Made by a program: the position numbers and the translations under genes. Of a DNA stretch of 59,335 bases, positions 1-11,658 are shown piece by piece. The notes under the pieces are model-generated. The model worked only from the letters and a program-made list of their open reading frames with translations, had not been told where the DNA came from and made no database searches. Source of the stretch: an uncultured bacterium (GTDB lineage Bacteria > Cyanobacteriota > Vampirovibrionia > Gastranaerophilales > Gastranaerophilaceae). The DNA lies in NCBI GenBank assembly GCA_902464375.1, contig CABQIM010000002.1, forward strand, positions 1-59,335, read 5' to 3'. Position 1 is the stretch's first letter. Each line of letters begins with the position of its first letter.

Positions 1-62
1 CCCTCGCCCCTTGTGGGAGAGGGTTGGGGTGAGGGGTGGGATACGTAAACACAACTATCAGC
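1..62. repeat. Partial copy of the composite intergenic repeat
   Basis: G-rich tail-type sequence (cttgtgggagagggttgggg) is followed by a degraded head (tacgtaaacacaactatcag) that resembles the cgtagacacaactgtcggct found after gyrB. A related tail piece (cttgtgggagagaattgggg) lies at about 43989-44008 before murD. It is truncated by the window edge. Confidence 0.5.
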
Positions 63-115
63 TGTTTTATTTAATTACTAATTTTATTAATTCCAAGCTT
101 GTCTGTGCTATACCT

Positions 116-724
116 TTAGTTTTCTTTTACACCCTTATAAAACTCATTTGTAATCAGCTGTGAATATTTTTTCTTTTCACTAACAGATAATGCCAATTTT
201 TCAGCACCATCAGATGTTGTTACACTCGCTACAATTCCGGATATATCTGAGAAAGGAAGTTTTGTTACATGAGCTTCAAATTTAGCATAAGGAACAGACT
301 TACCGTAAATATTCATGTTTCCACGATTTGTAACCTTGATATCCTGTACCGTAATCGCCTGATATTTGAATTTTTCAGACAAATCTTTTAATTTTTTATC
401 TACATTATTACTTTTAATATCCTGCTGCGTCAAAAGCGGTTTTTTACCGGAATCAACAATAATCATTTTTTGTCCACTAGCCTTATGCTCAGCAATAACA
501 GCCTTGTAACCTACAAGATTAACTGCATTATCAATCTGGAATTCTTCATTCAAACCAGAAAAATTACCAATCTTTTTAGCACTTTCAAATGCGTGTTCTT
601 GGACAAATCCTGTTACACTAACTCTCACCGCTTCAACATATTTTTGTCCACCGATAGCGTTAAAACCCATTATTGCAAGAACCAGCAAAAATGCGTTAAA
701 AATTATCTTGATTAATCTAAACAT
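116..724 (-). CDS. Hypothetical exported or membrane-anchored protein
   Basis: About 202 residues. I do not recognise a family. The N-terminus (MFRLIKIIFNAFLLVLAIMG) is a single hydrophobic segment preceded by Arg/Lys, so it is a signal anchor or uncleaved signal peptide. The remaining ~170 residues are soluble, lysine-rich and lack cysteine. The ATG at 724 is preferred to an in-frame GTG at 733 because a GAGGTG ribosome-binding site sits directly before it and overlaps the longer reading. It is divergent from mutS with only about 39 bases between the two starts, so the promoters overlap. Confidence 0.7.
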   Translation of the reverse strand: MFRLIKIIFNAFLLVLAIMGFNAIGGQKYVEAVRVSVTGFVQEHAFESAKKIGNFSGLNEEFQIDNAVNLVGYKAVIAEHKASGQKMIIVDSGKKPLLTQQDIKSNNVDKKLKDLSEKFKYQAITVQDIKVTNRGNMNIYGKSVPYAKFEAHVTKLPFSDISGIVASVTTSDGAEKLALSVSEKKKYSQLITNEFYKGVKEN

Positions 725-727
725 TAC

Positions 728-756
728 TTGCACCTCTAATGTATATTTAGTACAAT
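728..756 (+). promoter_or_regulatory. mutS promoter, probably giving a leaderless mRNA
   Basis: A -35 box TTGCAC (728-733) and a -10 box TACAAT (751-756) are separated by 17 bases. The -10 ends 7 bases before the mutS ATG at 764 and no Shine-Dalgarno sequence is present. Transcription would therefore start at or next to the start codon. Inferred from spacing only. Confidence 0.6.
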
Positions 757-763
757 TATAACT

Positions 764-3343
<2,580 letters not shown>

Positions 3344-3379
3344 TATCACATACTATTTAGTTAAAACTACAAGAATAAA

Positions 3380-3424
3380 TAAAAACTACTAGTTCCATAT
3401 CAAAGTGAAACTAGTAGTTTTATA
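3380..3424. terminator. Bidirectional terminator between mutS and the SEC-C gene
   Basis: Inverted repeat aaaactactagtt ... aactagtagtttt with a loop of about 13 bases. It has A-rich and T-rich flanks, so it can serve both converging genes. Confidence 0.7.
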
Positions 3425-3447
3425 TTTCTATAAAAATTTATTAACAA

Positions 3448-4692
3448 CTACGCTCCGCAGCAGTTTTTGAATTTCTTACCACTTCCACAAGGGCAAGGGT
3501 CATTTCTTCCAACTTTTTCTGTTATTACAGGTTTTTCCGCTTGAGGTTCAGAAATATAATCAAACATTTCAGAAAAAGCCTTTGAGCAGAATAGAACTGT
3601 AGCAGAAGAATAAATTTTGTTGTTCAAAAATTCTGATTTATATTTGTTCAACAACTCTTCATAACTCATATTTGTACCCATAAGCTCATTTACAACCTCC
3701 ATGAAGTTTGGATACTGAGCGGATACTCTATTCAAAACCATATCAGGAATTGAATCATTCGTCAAAAAGTATTCAACACAATTTTTAGCATTTTCGATTG
3801 AATTTTTATCTTCAAATATCTTGCAAAATGTTGCATAGAAAGGTATTGCATACAAACCATTCTTTTCATCAAAAACAACCGCAACATCGTATGTTTCGTT
3901 ATGAGAAGCAAAACCACCCATAGAATTTTCCAAAAAGTTTGAATAATTGTTATCTAATTCTTTTACATGGAAAAATTTGTATTCTGCAATATCACATCCT
4001 TTATCAGAAAGATCAATATCTTCGCCGTCATTAAATGCGCCAATAATATCATCAGCATGTTTGTTTGTCGTAAGAATCAAATCCTTATCAAAAGTCTTAA
4101 TGAATTTTTGATACATTTCAGCAATCGTATTTTTGATTTCCTCTTCCTTTTCCGGATGGTCAAAATACAACATTCTTGGATTATGCACCAATTTCATAAC
4201 AGCATATCTATAAGCTTCTTCCTTTTGTGAATGCGAAAGTACACTTGAAATTTCAATTACATAATATTCACCATCAAGTTCAAAAATTCTTGCTGCAATA
4301 TATTGTCCTGCATAAACTCCTCTGAAGTTTGTCATTTTTGTAAGTGAAAGTACCTTATAAGTTCTTTCATTTATCAAATTATATAATTCAAAACCATTTT
4401 TAAGAATTTTTTTGATTTCAAAGATAGAAGCTTGTGTATTCAAAAAGCTCTCTAAAACAGGAGTTGAACCTTTTTCTTCCTTAAACATTTCCAAAATTGA
4501 TTTACCTTCAATTCTGCGTTCAAAAATATATGGCAGAAAGATTTTTTCCATTTGGTTTAATGATATATTTTTTGCACCGATTGTTGCTAAGTATTCATCA
4601 AAATCACTTTTTACCTTTTCATTAGTTTGGGTGAATTCAAAAATTTCTTTAACTATATCATTAATCTCGTTAATTTTTTCTATAACTGCCAT
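3448..4692 (-). CDS. SEC-C motif protein of unknown function
   Basis: 414 residues. The only recognisable domain is a C-terminal SEC-C zinc-binding motif (GRNDPCPCGSGKKFKNCC, about residues 395-412), the module that ends SecA and many stand-alone proteins. The preceding ~390 residues are soluble, acidic and helical without a known fold. A GAGGAG ribosome-binding site lies 7 bases before the ATG. It is monocistronic, converges with mutS and is divergent from nothing. SEC-C modules mediate protein or ribosome contacts, so an adaptor role is possible; this is inference. Confidence 0.85.
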   Translation of the reverse strand: MAVIEKINEINDIVKEIFEFTQTNEKVKSDFDEYLATIGAKNISLNQMEKIFLPYIFERRIEGKSILEMFKEEKGSTPVLESFLNTQASIFEIKKILKNGFELYNLINERTYKVLSLTKMTNFRGVYAGQYIAARIFELDGEYYVIEISSVLSHSQKEEAYRYAVMKLVHNPRMLYFDHPEKEEEIKNTIAEMYQKFIKTFDKDLILTTNKHADDIIGAFNDGEDIDLSDKGCDIAEYKFFHVKELDNNYSNFLENSMGGFASHNETYDVAVVFDEKNGLYAIPFYATFCKIFEDKNSIENAKNCVEYFLTNDSIPDMVLNRVSAQYPNFMEVVNELMGTNMSYEELLNKYKSEFLNNKIYSSATVLFCSKAFSEMFDYISEPQAEKPVITEKVGRNDPCPCGSGKKFKNCCGA

Positions 4693-4802
4693 TTTCCTCT
4701 CCTCTATTTATCTTTTAAAACAAGAATAACTTAATCATAAGATTTAATCAATAATCAAGTGTACTATATAGGATGCCGTTATTGATATTATTGGTAAATG
4801 TT

Positions 4803-5465
4803 TTATTTTAGTTCTTCTTTCCAACAAAAATAAAAATAAATTCCCAAAACAAAATACACACTCCACATTATGACTGTAGAATAAACCTTCTCACCGCTTA
4901 ATGCTATCAAACCCCACATAACAGCAGATAGCCCGTTAACAAAAATCCAAACTCCCCATTGCTCAATAGCTCTTCTTACTGTTAAATACATGCCGGCTAA
5001 CGAGAATACTGCCGTAATTCCGTCTATAATAGGATTTTTGTCATGTGTATAATACAAAACAACAATTGCAAGTGCTGTCAATACCAATGTTATTGCTGAA
5101 AGTACAAATCTTTCTTTCTTCGATAATGATGTTTTAATTATTTCAGAGCTACCGGTCTTCAAATGCGAATTCCACTTGAAAAATCCTACCACTTGCATAG
5201 GTATATAATACCCCATATAGAGCAATAAATTTCCCCAAAGCGCGTTATGAAAAGAAAGGTAGCCATAAAAACTTGAACCCGTAATTCCGAATAAATAACA
5301 AACGGGATTTCCTTTGCCTGCCAAAAATGTATAAGTAATACCGAAGAATGCTGATGTTACTGCAATTGGGCTATCCTTGAATATAATCAAATTACAAACA
5401 AGTATCAAATAAATGATACCAAGTCCGATTTTTTCATATCTCTTCCAAGGTTTATTAACAGTCAT
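4803..5465 (-). CDS. pnuC: PnuC-like vitamin (nicotinamide riboside) transporter
   Basis: About 220 residues with seven or eight hydrophobic segments and the PnuC-type stretch WNSHLKTGSSEI in the central loop. PnuC proteins are facilitators for nicotinamide riboside, and relatives carry thiamine or riboflavin. Specificity cannot be decided here, but an NrtR-type NAD regulator at 35108 makes a pyridine precursor plausible. I chose the Met at 5465 because the longer frame (to 5507) would overlap the divergent gene starting at 5490. No Shine-Dalgarno sequence is visible. Confidence 0.85.
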   Translation of the reverse strand: MTVNKPWKRYEKIGLGIIYLILVCNLIIFKDSPIAVTSAFFGITYTFLAGKGNPVCYLFGITGSSFYGYLSFHNALWGNLLLYMGYYIPMQVVGFFKWNSHLKTGSSEIIKTSLSKKERFVLSAITLVLTALAIVVLYYTHDKNPIIDGITAVFSLAGMYLTVRRAIEQWGVWIFVNGLSAVMWGLIALSGEKVYSTVIMWSVYFVLGIYFYFCWKEELK

Positions 5466-5489
5466 ATTTATGTTATCTAATAAAAATAG

Positions 5490-6470
5490 ATGAAAGTAAA
5501 TTCTCAAAGGGATATCTCATTCAAAAGTATTTATACAAACAAAGCGTTTAAGCGCAGTTTAGAGTTTGCCTCTGATAATGGCGCTCTATTTTCTGCTGCA
5601 ACAATTCTTGGCTTTTCCACATGTGTTCGTCCCGCAGCAATATGGCTCGCTCCTAAAAGTGACAAGGAAAACAAAAAATTCGCTTGCGCTAAATCAATAT
5701 CCTCAAGCGGTGCAGGCTTCGCACTAACATACGCAATCTCAAAACCGTTTGCAAATTCAATAAAAAAAATAGACAACGCTCCTGAAAAATACTTAAAACA
5801 AGACACCATAAAGTTTTTTACAAAAAATGAAGATAAGCTCACACACTCTAAAAGTTACAACCTAGCAACCCAAATGTTCAAGCTTGGTTTAGGACTCGCT
5901 ATCGCCATGCCGAAAGCCATCCTGACAAGTGCCGGACTCCCATACGTTATGCGTGGATTATTTCATCAAAAGAAACAAGATGATATAGACGCGCGCAACA
6001 TTTCATTCAAAGGCAAAAATCAAAACAAACTTGCTAATGGTATCGGAAAAGTTCTGGATAAAAACTGGATGCAAAAGTTTTCTGAACGGTTTAAGGATTC
6101 AAACTTTCCAATGCACATAATCGCTGCAACTGACGCACTTACAACTGCAACATTCATTCATCAAACAAATATCAGCAATAAAATTCCAGAAGATAGAAAA
6201 CGTGCCTTAAACTATAACACCGGAATATCCACTGCAATAAGCATCGTAAGCAGTTATATTTTGGATAAATTAACTCAAAAACCAACCGAAAAATTTATCG
6301 AGAATTTCAAGCACGCTAACAAAGGTTTACCAAATGTAGAAAAACAAGTCGATGGAATCCGAATCGCCAAGCCAATTTTATTAATGGGATGTGTCTACTA
6401 TATGCTAATCCCATTCATCTCAACCTTCCTCGCGGAGTACTACGTACGTAGACATAGGGTCGGCTACTAA
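5490..6470 (+). CDS. Multi-pass membrane protein with N-terminal ISFKS tag
   Basis: 326 residues, family not recognised. Residues 9-13 read ISFKS, one of the recurring N-terminal [NSG]-F-[KRN]-[AS] motifs of this window; a second copy, ISFKG, lies mid-protein in the soluble loop near residue 172. About six hydrophobic segments alternate with lysine-rich loops, at roughly 32-53, 70-88, 130-155, 205-222, 247-262 and 294-315. The last ten codons (YYVRRHRVGY plus stop) are encoded by an intergenic repeat that begins at 6438, so the native C-terminus has been replaced or extended. No clear ribosome-binding site. Confidence 0.75.
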   Translation: MKVNSQRDISFKSIYTNKAFKRSLEFASDNGALFSAATILGFSTCVRPAAIWLAPKSDKENKKFACAKSISSSGAGFALTYAISKPFANSIKKIDNAPEKYLKQDTIKFFTKNEDKLTHSKSYNLATQMFKLGLGLAIAMPKAILTSAGLPYVMRGLFHQKKQDDIDARNISFKGKNQNKLANGIGKVLDKNWMQKFSERFKDSNFPMHIIAATDALTTATFIHQTNISNKIPEDRKRALNYNTGISTAISIVSSYILDKLTQKPTEKFIENFKHANKGLPNVEKQVDGIRIAKPILLMGCVYYMLIPFISTFLAEYYVRRHRVGY

Positions 6471-6760
6471 GTCGTGATAACGAGATTGTATAAATACTAC
6501 CAACTCCGCCTCATTAATGGAACTACAGGCTTAATGTGCATTTATTTCCGTACGTAGACATAGGGTCGGCTACTAAGTCGTGATAACGAAATTGTATAAA
6601 TACTACCAACTCCGCCTCGAAGTGCTACTACAAGTTTGGCGCGTTCCCTCTCCTCGGGGGAGGTATAGACACTTCTAAAACTTAATTCTCGCCCGCAACA
6701 TCCATTGAGCGGGAGAGATGTCACGTTAGTGACAGAGAGGGAAGGGTGGGGGCTAATTTA
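6438..6760 (+). repeat. Composite intergenic repeat: two heads plus one tail
   Basis: Head copy 1 starts at 6438 (gtactacgtacgtagac) and runs through gtcggct and ctccgcctc. Head copy 2 starts near 6548 and is almost identical over about 75 bases. A tail follows from about 6640 to 6760 with C- and G-tract inverted repeats (ccctctcc / gggggagg) ending in gtgggggctaat. An inverted version of this tail lies at 41800-41990. No open reading frame here is credible. Confidence 0.85.
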
Positions 6761-6770
6761 AAGTTGAATA

Positions 6771-6813
6771 ATTAAAAGTTAATGGTGCATCGTATGCACC
6801 ATTAACTTTTAAT
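6771..6813. terminator. Perfect 20-bp hairpin
   Basis: Arms attaaaagttaatggtgcat and atgcaccattaacttttaat pair perfectly around a 3-base loop. It lies between converging genes and could terminate both. A diverged copy at 18337-18373 also follows a composite repeat, so the hairpin may travel with the repeat. Confidence 0.7.
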
Positions 6814-6827
6814 CGACTTGAATAAAC

Positions 6828-7406
6828 CTACCCTTGCCCATTCCATTCAAAATATCGTTTCTTTTCATCCTTAAGAATAAATCCATTCTTTTTATAAAAC
6901 TCAGAAACACTTCCTGCATCAGCTCTCAATCCAATAATCTTATCTGCATATTGAGCCTTCAATAAATCAAGCATTTTGCTCCCGATATTTTTATATTCTG
7001 CTCTTTGGCATAAAGATGTTTGCTCCGGATCAACCTGAATATAATTAAGTTCAACAGAATTTTTATCTTTCTTTTCTATTTCAGCCATGCCTAATATCTT
7101 TGAATCGTCTAAATCGTCAAAATCTTTATCTTGTTTTGTCATTATATAAATTTCGCAAGGTTCATCTTTCAATTTTGTTTCAGACATCAACATTGCTCTA
7201 TATGCTATATTTGATGCAAACTTTTCTCTTTCCCAATTTCTTGCAGCATAAGAAAGCGCCATAACATCAAGCAGGTTATTTCTATCAAATTTCACCCAAT
7301 TGACTAATTCCGGAACATATTCTCCAGAATTTATTTTTTTAATTTCTGCCTTGCATTCAAAATTTGCTTTAAATCCTAAATGGTTATTAATACTGCCTAT
7401 ATTCAT
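6828..7406 (-). CDS. GNAT-like acetyltransferase with N-terminal FKA tag
   Basis: 192 residues. Residues 10-15 (LGFKAN) carry the recurring N-terminal tag. The rest looks like a GNAT N-acetyltransferase: a β-strand ending ILGMAEIEKKD, then ELNYIQVDPEQTS, the acetyl-CoA-side helix GSKMLDLLKAQYA, and the C-terminal SVSEFYKKNGFILKD segment typical of the fold. Substrate unknown. The start codon overlaps the stop of the upstream gene by four bases (ATGA), so the two are translationally coupled. The upstream gene is a paralogue (about 209 residues, same layout), so this is a tandem duplication of a tagged acetyltransferase. Confidence 0.75.
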   Translation of the reverse strand: MNIGSINNHLGFKANFECKAEIKKINSGEYVPELVNWVKFDRNNLLDVMALSYAARNWEREKFASNIAYRAMLMSETKLKDEPCEIYIMTKQDKDFDDLDDSKILGMAEIEKKDKNSVELNYIQVDPEQTSLCQRAEYKNIGSKMLDLLKAQYADKIIGLRADAGSVSEFYKKNGFILKDEKKRYFEWNGQG

Positions 7407-7984
7407 TTTATATTTTTATTTCGCCAAATAAACTGTACTACTTCCGGATCTATTAACTTAAATCCGTGTGTTTTATAAAAACCTACCGCACCAGCTGAAG
7501 AAAACAATGTGATTGCCTTATTGTAAATCCGTTTGGCAGAGTCCAACATAGCTTCTCCAACATGAGTATATTTTCTGTTTTTTACTCCATACTTTGAAGT
7601 TGGTTTAACTTGAAAATATCTTATTTCATCAGGGTCAGCAAGTTTACGCTCTACTAACATAGCACCAAGAATTTTGCCATCATCTAATCTATGAAGTTTT
7701 TTCTTTTGTGTTGTTAGTAAATATATTTTGTTATTGTATTCAGAGAGTTCCCCGCGTTCAATTTTTTCTGCCCTATTTGCAATATCACCGGCAAAAAGCT
7801 GACCTTTCCAAGTTTCAGAGATATTACACACTGCATCAATATCTCTACTATTTTTAGGGTCAACTTCTACGAAATTTGCTCTTAAAGGCTCATATGATTG
7901 AGTCTTACTATTATATTTTTGTATCGGCACTTTTTGTATAAATCGTGCACGAAAATTTATTGCGTTGGTTGTTGCATTCATCAT
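7403..7984 (-). CDS. GNAT-like acetyltransferase paralogue with N-terminal FRA tag
   Basis: About 193 residues from the Met pair at 7984/7981. The tag INFRARF comes about ten residues in. GNAT features parallel the downstream paralogue: ILGAMLVERK, IRYFQVKPTSKYG, GEAMLDSAKRIY and AGAVGFYKTHGFKL. The longer frame to 8032 adds a hydrophobic stretch (MLHQVANLFFMGFVSS) that would bury the tag; neither start has a ribosome-binding site, so the start is uncertain. It is first in a two-gene unit with an ATGA overlap. Substrate unknown. Confidence 0.7.
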   Translation of the reverse strand: MMNATTNAINFRARFIQKVPIQKYNSKTQSYEPLRANFVEVDPKNSRDIDAVCNISETWKGQLFAGDIANRAEKIERGELSEYNNKIYLLTTQKKKLHRLDDGKILGAMLVERKLADPDEIRYFQVKPTSKYGVKNRKYTHVGEAMLDSAKRIYNKAITLFSSAGAVGFYKTHGFKLIDPEVVQFIWRNKNIK

Positions 7985-8050
7985 ACTAGATACAAAACCC
8001 ATAAAAAATAAATTTGCTACTTGATGTAACAAATTTATTTTTTAAGTAAA

Positions 8051-10033
8051 TTATTCAATAACTTTTAGGACTTCATAAATATTCATCTTATGCGATTTTC
8101 CCCTAATTTCTACATCAGAAATTTTTATAACATCTATAAAACTCTTTGTTGCTTCATATGTAGAGGAGCTAATCAACATTTTTGTTTTATAAACCTTGTT
8201 GTAACTTTCAAGACGGCTTGCTAGATTAACTGTATCACCAATAACAGTATATTCCATACGGTTAACAGAACCGATATTGCCAACAAAAACTTCACCGGTA
8301 TTAATCCCGATACCAATTTCAATTTTTGGTTTACCTTCTTGCGCCCATTTTTTCTGCAATTCTTTTACTTTCAATAGCATTTCGTAACCGCATTTAACTG
8401 CATTTGAGGCGTGGTCTTTATCTTGAATAGGTTCACCAAAAATCGCCATAACAGCGTCACCGATAAATTTGTTAATAATGCCATTATATTTGGTGATTAT
8501 AGGCTCCATTTCCGTAAAATATTCGTTCAAAATTTCAGAAACCTGTTGTGCAGACATTTGTTCTGACATAGATGTAAATCCGCGAATATCAGAAAAAAGA
8601 ACCGTTACAGTAGCTTTTTTACCGCCCAATCCAAGGTTATCAATATTCATAATTACACGTTTCATAACGTCTTGTGACATATATTTGCCCATTGCGGATT
8701 TTACTTTTTCTTTACTTCTATTTTCCAAAACAAATTTATGCGTATACCCAATAAGCATAGTAATAACAAACATTACAGGCGGAGTGATTACAAAAATAAT
8801 CGTTTTAAAATAATAGCAAATAGCTGCGAGCAAGAAATAGCTTGCAATTAGTCCTATAGATAACATTATTGATTTAAACAAATCATTAATACGAATTAAG
8901 ACATAAATTAATACCATGCCCAAAATCATAAGTAAAATGTTTAAACATTTTGGAACAATTTTAATAAAATCATTGTGCATTATGTTATCTATTGCTGTTG
9001 CCTGAATATCAACCCCAGGGTGATTAGATATCATCGGAGAATTTTTATTATCATTCAGCCCGCTGCCGGCAGAAACATTAGCACCAAGAATAACGACTTT
9101 ATTCTTAAATTCATTTGGATTAACTAAAGCCTTTTTTCCGGCTATTATATCATCATAAGAATCCATTATATCAATCGCAGAGTATTTCTTATGAGAGTAT
9201 CCTTGATTATTCATTTTGTAGAATCTCAAAGGTACGATTGATTGATAAACAGTGCTTTTTTGTTTGATTTTGTAATTTAAGTCAGGAAAATAAATCTGAG
9301 AATTCGTCACCACCATTTTGGGATTTTTGTTCTTTAACAAAAAGGCTTCTAAAGCTGCTGAAGGATAAATTTCACCTTTATATCTAATGATGTATTCCTG
9401 ATTTCTAAAGACTTCATCCATTGCGTAAGAAGAAATTTTGCCGTCAATAAATCCGGGGATAATTGATACAGAACCGCTATGTTTTACAACATCGTAATAT
9501 GGTTTTGGAAAAGGCATTATACTTGAATATCCATAACTCGGAACTGTTATTTTATTAATAGCACCTGTTGCATATTTAGTAAATGCTTCGTCGTATATTT
9601 CGCCAAAATCAGGATTTTCCCACCCAATAATATTTGGCATAAACCCAACAACAAGATTATCCATTTGGTTTACTGAATTAAAAAATCGAGCATCAGAATC
9701 AGGATTATCAATATCTAAATTAGAAACAAGTGCATCATGCAAAATAACGTCCGGATGAGCGTAATCTTTCAGGTAAGAATATATTTTGCAGTATAAATCA
9801 CGTTTCCAAGGCCAGCGATAAGTCCCAATAGACTTGTCATCAATAACAATCAGCACAACATCATTACTGCCATAAGTTTGCTTGTGCGTATCAAACGGCA
9901 GCTTCTCTGTTAATACATGCTTAACCATATAATCATAGGCTTTTGGTTCAACAAAAGTATATGTTATAAAATATACAAAAATTAACGCAGCTAAGACTAT
10001 TAAGCTTAGTAAAAAAAGTTTAATCTTTTTCAA
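8051..10033 (-). CDS. CHASE2-domain adenylate cyclase
   Basis: 660 residues. An N-terminal transmembrane helix (about 5-27) is followed by a large extracytoplasmic CHASE2 sensor (about 35-335), three or four transmembrane helices (about 355-435) and a class III cyclase domain (about 470-655). Metal-binding aspartates are in LFSDIRGF and FIGDAVMAIFG. The Lys of NKFIGD and the Thr of EYTVIGD match the Lys/Thr adenine-selecting pair of bacterial adenylate cyclases, so ATP to cAMP is the likely reaction. This architecture is common in cyanobacteria. The ligand is unknown and no cAMP receptor gene is in the window. Monocistronic, with a weak AGGGG ribosome-binding site. Confidence 0.92.
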   Translation of the reverse strand: MKKIKLFLLSLIVLAALIFVYFITYTFVEPKAYDYMVKHVLTEKLPFDTHKQTYGSNDVVLIVIDDKSIGTYRWPWKRDLYCKIYSYLKDYAHPDVILHDALVSNLDIDNPDSDARFFNSVNQMDNLVVGFMPNIIGWENPDFGEIYDEAFTKYATGAINKITVPSYGYSSIMPFPKPYYDVVKHSGSVSIIPGFIDGKISSYAMDEVFRNQEYIIRYKGEIYPSAALEAFLLKNKNPKMVVTNSQIYFPDLNYKIKQKSTVYQSIVPLRFYKMNNQGYSHKKYSAIDIMDSYDDIIAGKKALVNPNEFKNKVVILGANVSAGSGLNDNKNSPMISNHPGVDIQATAIDNIMHNDFIKIVPKCLNILLMILGMVLIYVLIRINDLFKSIMLSIGLIASYFLLAAICYYFKTIIFVITPPVMFVITMLIGYTHKFVLENRSKEKVKSAMGKYMSQDVMKRVIMNIDNLGLGGKKATVTVLFSDIRGFTSMSEQMSAQQVSEILNEYFTEMEPIITKYNGIINKFIGDAVMAIFGEPIQDKDHASNAVKCGYEMLLKVKELQKKWAQEGKPKIEIGIGINTGEVFVGNIGSVNRMEYTVIGDTVNLASRLESYNKVYKTKMLISSSTYEATKSFIDVIKISDVEIRGKSHKMNIYEVLKVIE

Positions 10034-10079
10034 AACAGAACCCCTAAATTTTTCTTAAAAAGTTTGACTTACCTGTTCA

Positions 10080-10088
10080 TGATATAAT
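10080..10088 (+). promoter_or_regulatory. Extended -10 promoter of the eda-kdgK-csaB operon
   Basis: TGATATAAT forms an extended -10 (TG-N-TATAAT). TTGACT lies upstream at 10064-10069, but its spacing is only 13 bases. An AAGGA ribosome-binding site follows before the ATG at 10115. Confidence 0.5.
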
Positions 10089-10114
10089 AAATTAATAGAA
10101 AAGGATACATACAA

Positions 10115-10744
10115 ATGAGTGAAAATTATATAGAGATAATCAAACAAGATAAGCTTTTTCCAATCATCAGAACAAAAGAACCGGAAGAAGCAATTGAGAT
10201 TTCAAAAGCCCTAGTAGAAGGCGGCATAAGAATTTTGGAAATTAATGTTGAAAATCCGACTTTATACAAAGCAATTGCAGAAATTTCAAAATTCGCAACC
10301 GTTTGTGCCGGTGGTATTATTACTTCAATGCAGGCTGACGCGGCTTTTGAATGTGGTGCAAAAATGATTGCATCTCCAATATTCCAGATGAATATGGTTA
10401 AAATCACTAAAAATAAACGCGTTCCGTTTATTGCCGGAGCGTCTACAGCTAATGAAGCTTATATTGCTTGGAAATCAAGAATTCCGCTTATCAAATTGTA
10501 TCCTGCTGATGCAATGGGCGGTGTTCAGTATATAGAAGACATCCTTAGACAAATGCCATTTTTAAGCCTTATGCCAATGGGAAATATCAAGCTTTCTCAA
10601 GCTGTAACATATATTAAAGCCGGTGCCGCAGCAGTTGGTGTTGGTCGTGATTTCTATCAAGGTTTTACTCCGAAAGAAATTACAAACAGAACAAAAGAAA
10701 TTATGAAAGAAGTTAAGGATTTTTCTGAATGGATGCAAAAGTAG
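10115..10744 (+). CDS. eda: KDPG/KHG aldolase
   Basis: 209 residues, usual length for the family. It cleaves 2-keto-3-deoxy-6-phosphogluconate to pyruvate and glyceraldehyde 3-phosphate through a Schiff base. The catalytic lysine is K127 in IPLIKLYPADA and the general base region is LEINVENPT (E42). The glycine loop reads CAGGIITS instead of the more usual GAGTVL, a mild oddity. Its 3' end overlaps the KDG kinase gene by 16 bases, so the two last steps of ketodeoxygluconate catabolism are coupled. Confidence 0.92.
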   Translation: MSENYIEIIKQDKLFPIIRTKEPEEAIEISKALVEGGIRILEINVENPTLYKAIAEISKFATVCAGGIITSMQADAAFECGAKMIASPIFQMNMVKITKNKRVPFIAGASTANEAYIAWKSRIPLIKLYPADAMGGVQYIEDILRQMPFLSLMPMGNIKLSQAVTYIKAGAAAVGVGRDFYQGFTPKEITNRTKEIMKEVKDFSEWMQK

Positions 10745-11658
10745 ATATTGCGATAATCGGTGAATGCCTTGTAGAGCTTTCTTCGAATGGAACTCTGGCT
10801 GATACTTCTACGCTAAACAAATATTTTGGCGGTGATACGGTTACAACTGCCGTTGCTGTCGCAAGATTAGGCGGAAATGTTACTTACCTAACTCAAGTCG
10901 GAAATGACGGTTTCAGTGAATTCATTCTATCCAGCTTGCAGAAAGAAAATATTGACACTTCACTTATCAAATCAAATGATGAGCAGAATGGAATGTATAT
11001 TGTATCAAGAACTCCGGAAAAGAAAGAACTCTTGTACTACAAACGCAAAACGGCTGCTACAAAGCTTTCTATCGATGACATTTCAGAAGATTATATTAAG
11101 CAACTTAAATTGATTTATTCAACAGGTGTTGTGCAATCATTGAGCGCAAGCTCCAGAGAACTAGTGAGAGAATCTTTCAGGGTTGCTAAGGAAAATGATG
11201 TTCTAACGGCTTATGATCCGAATTACACTTCTTGTTTTATGAATTCAACTGACACAAAAGAATATTTTGAAGAAATTGTAGAATTTACAGATATTATATT
11301 TTTAAGCTTGAAAAACGATGCTGCAAGACTTTATGAAGTAGATTCAATCGACAAAGTCGTAAAATATTTTTGGGACAAAGGTGTAAAAATAGTTGTTATA
11401 AAATCCCACATTGATAACGGATACTATACCGGCTATCGTGGCGAAATCTCGTTTACAGAATTCTATAATTCTCAAAAAGCAATAGATACAACAGCTTCCG
11501 GTGACGTATTTAATGGCGGATTTTTGTATGCAATAACAAATGGTTACGCACCAAGCGAAGCTACAAAGTTTGCTTCTGTTGTTTCCGGTTTACAAACTCA
11601 AAATTATGGTGCAATTCAAGCTATTCCTTATAAAAACGCAGTTTTGGAGAATGTATAA
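10729..11658 (+). CDS. kdgK: PfkB-family 2-keto-3-deoxygluconate kinase
   Basis: 309 residues. PfkB/ribokinase signatures are present: GGDTVTTAVAVARLGG near the N-terminus and DTTASGDVFNGGF near residues 252-264, whose second aspartate is the catalytic base. Overlap with the KDPG aldolase gene upstream makes KDG kinase the best substrate assignment: it phosphorylates KDG at C6 to feed the aldolase. The stop shares a base with the next start (TAATG), so all three genes are one coupled operon. Fructokinase activity cannot be excluded from sequence alone. Confidence 0.88.
   Translation: MDAKVDIAIIGECLVELSSNGTLADTSTLNKYFGGDTVTTAVAVARLGGNVTYLTQVGNDGFSEFILSSLQKENIDTSLIKSNDEQNGMYIVSRTPEKKELLYYKRKTAATKLSIDDISEDYIKQLKLIYSTGVVQSLSASSRELVRESFRVAKENDVLTAYDPNYTSCFMNSTDTKEYFEEIVEFTDIIFLSLKNDAARLYEVDSIDKVVKYFWDKGVKIVVIKSHIDNGYYTGYRGEISFTEFYNSQKAIDTTASGDVFNGGFLYAITNGYAPSEATKFASVVSGLQTQNYGAIQAIPYKNAVLENV

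Noticed and set aside
6542..6724. 60-residue minus-strand open frame
   Set aside because: It lies completely within the composite repeat (head 2 and tail) and has no ribosome-binding site.
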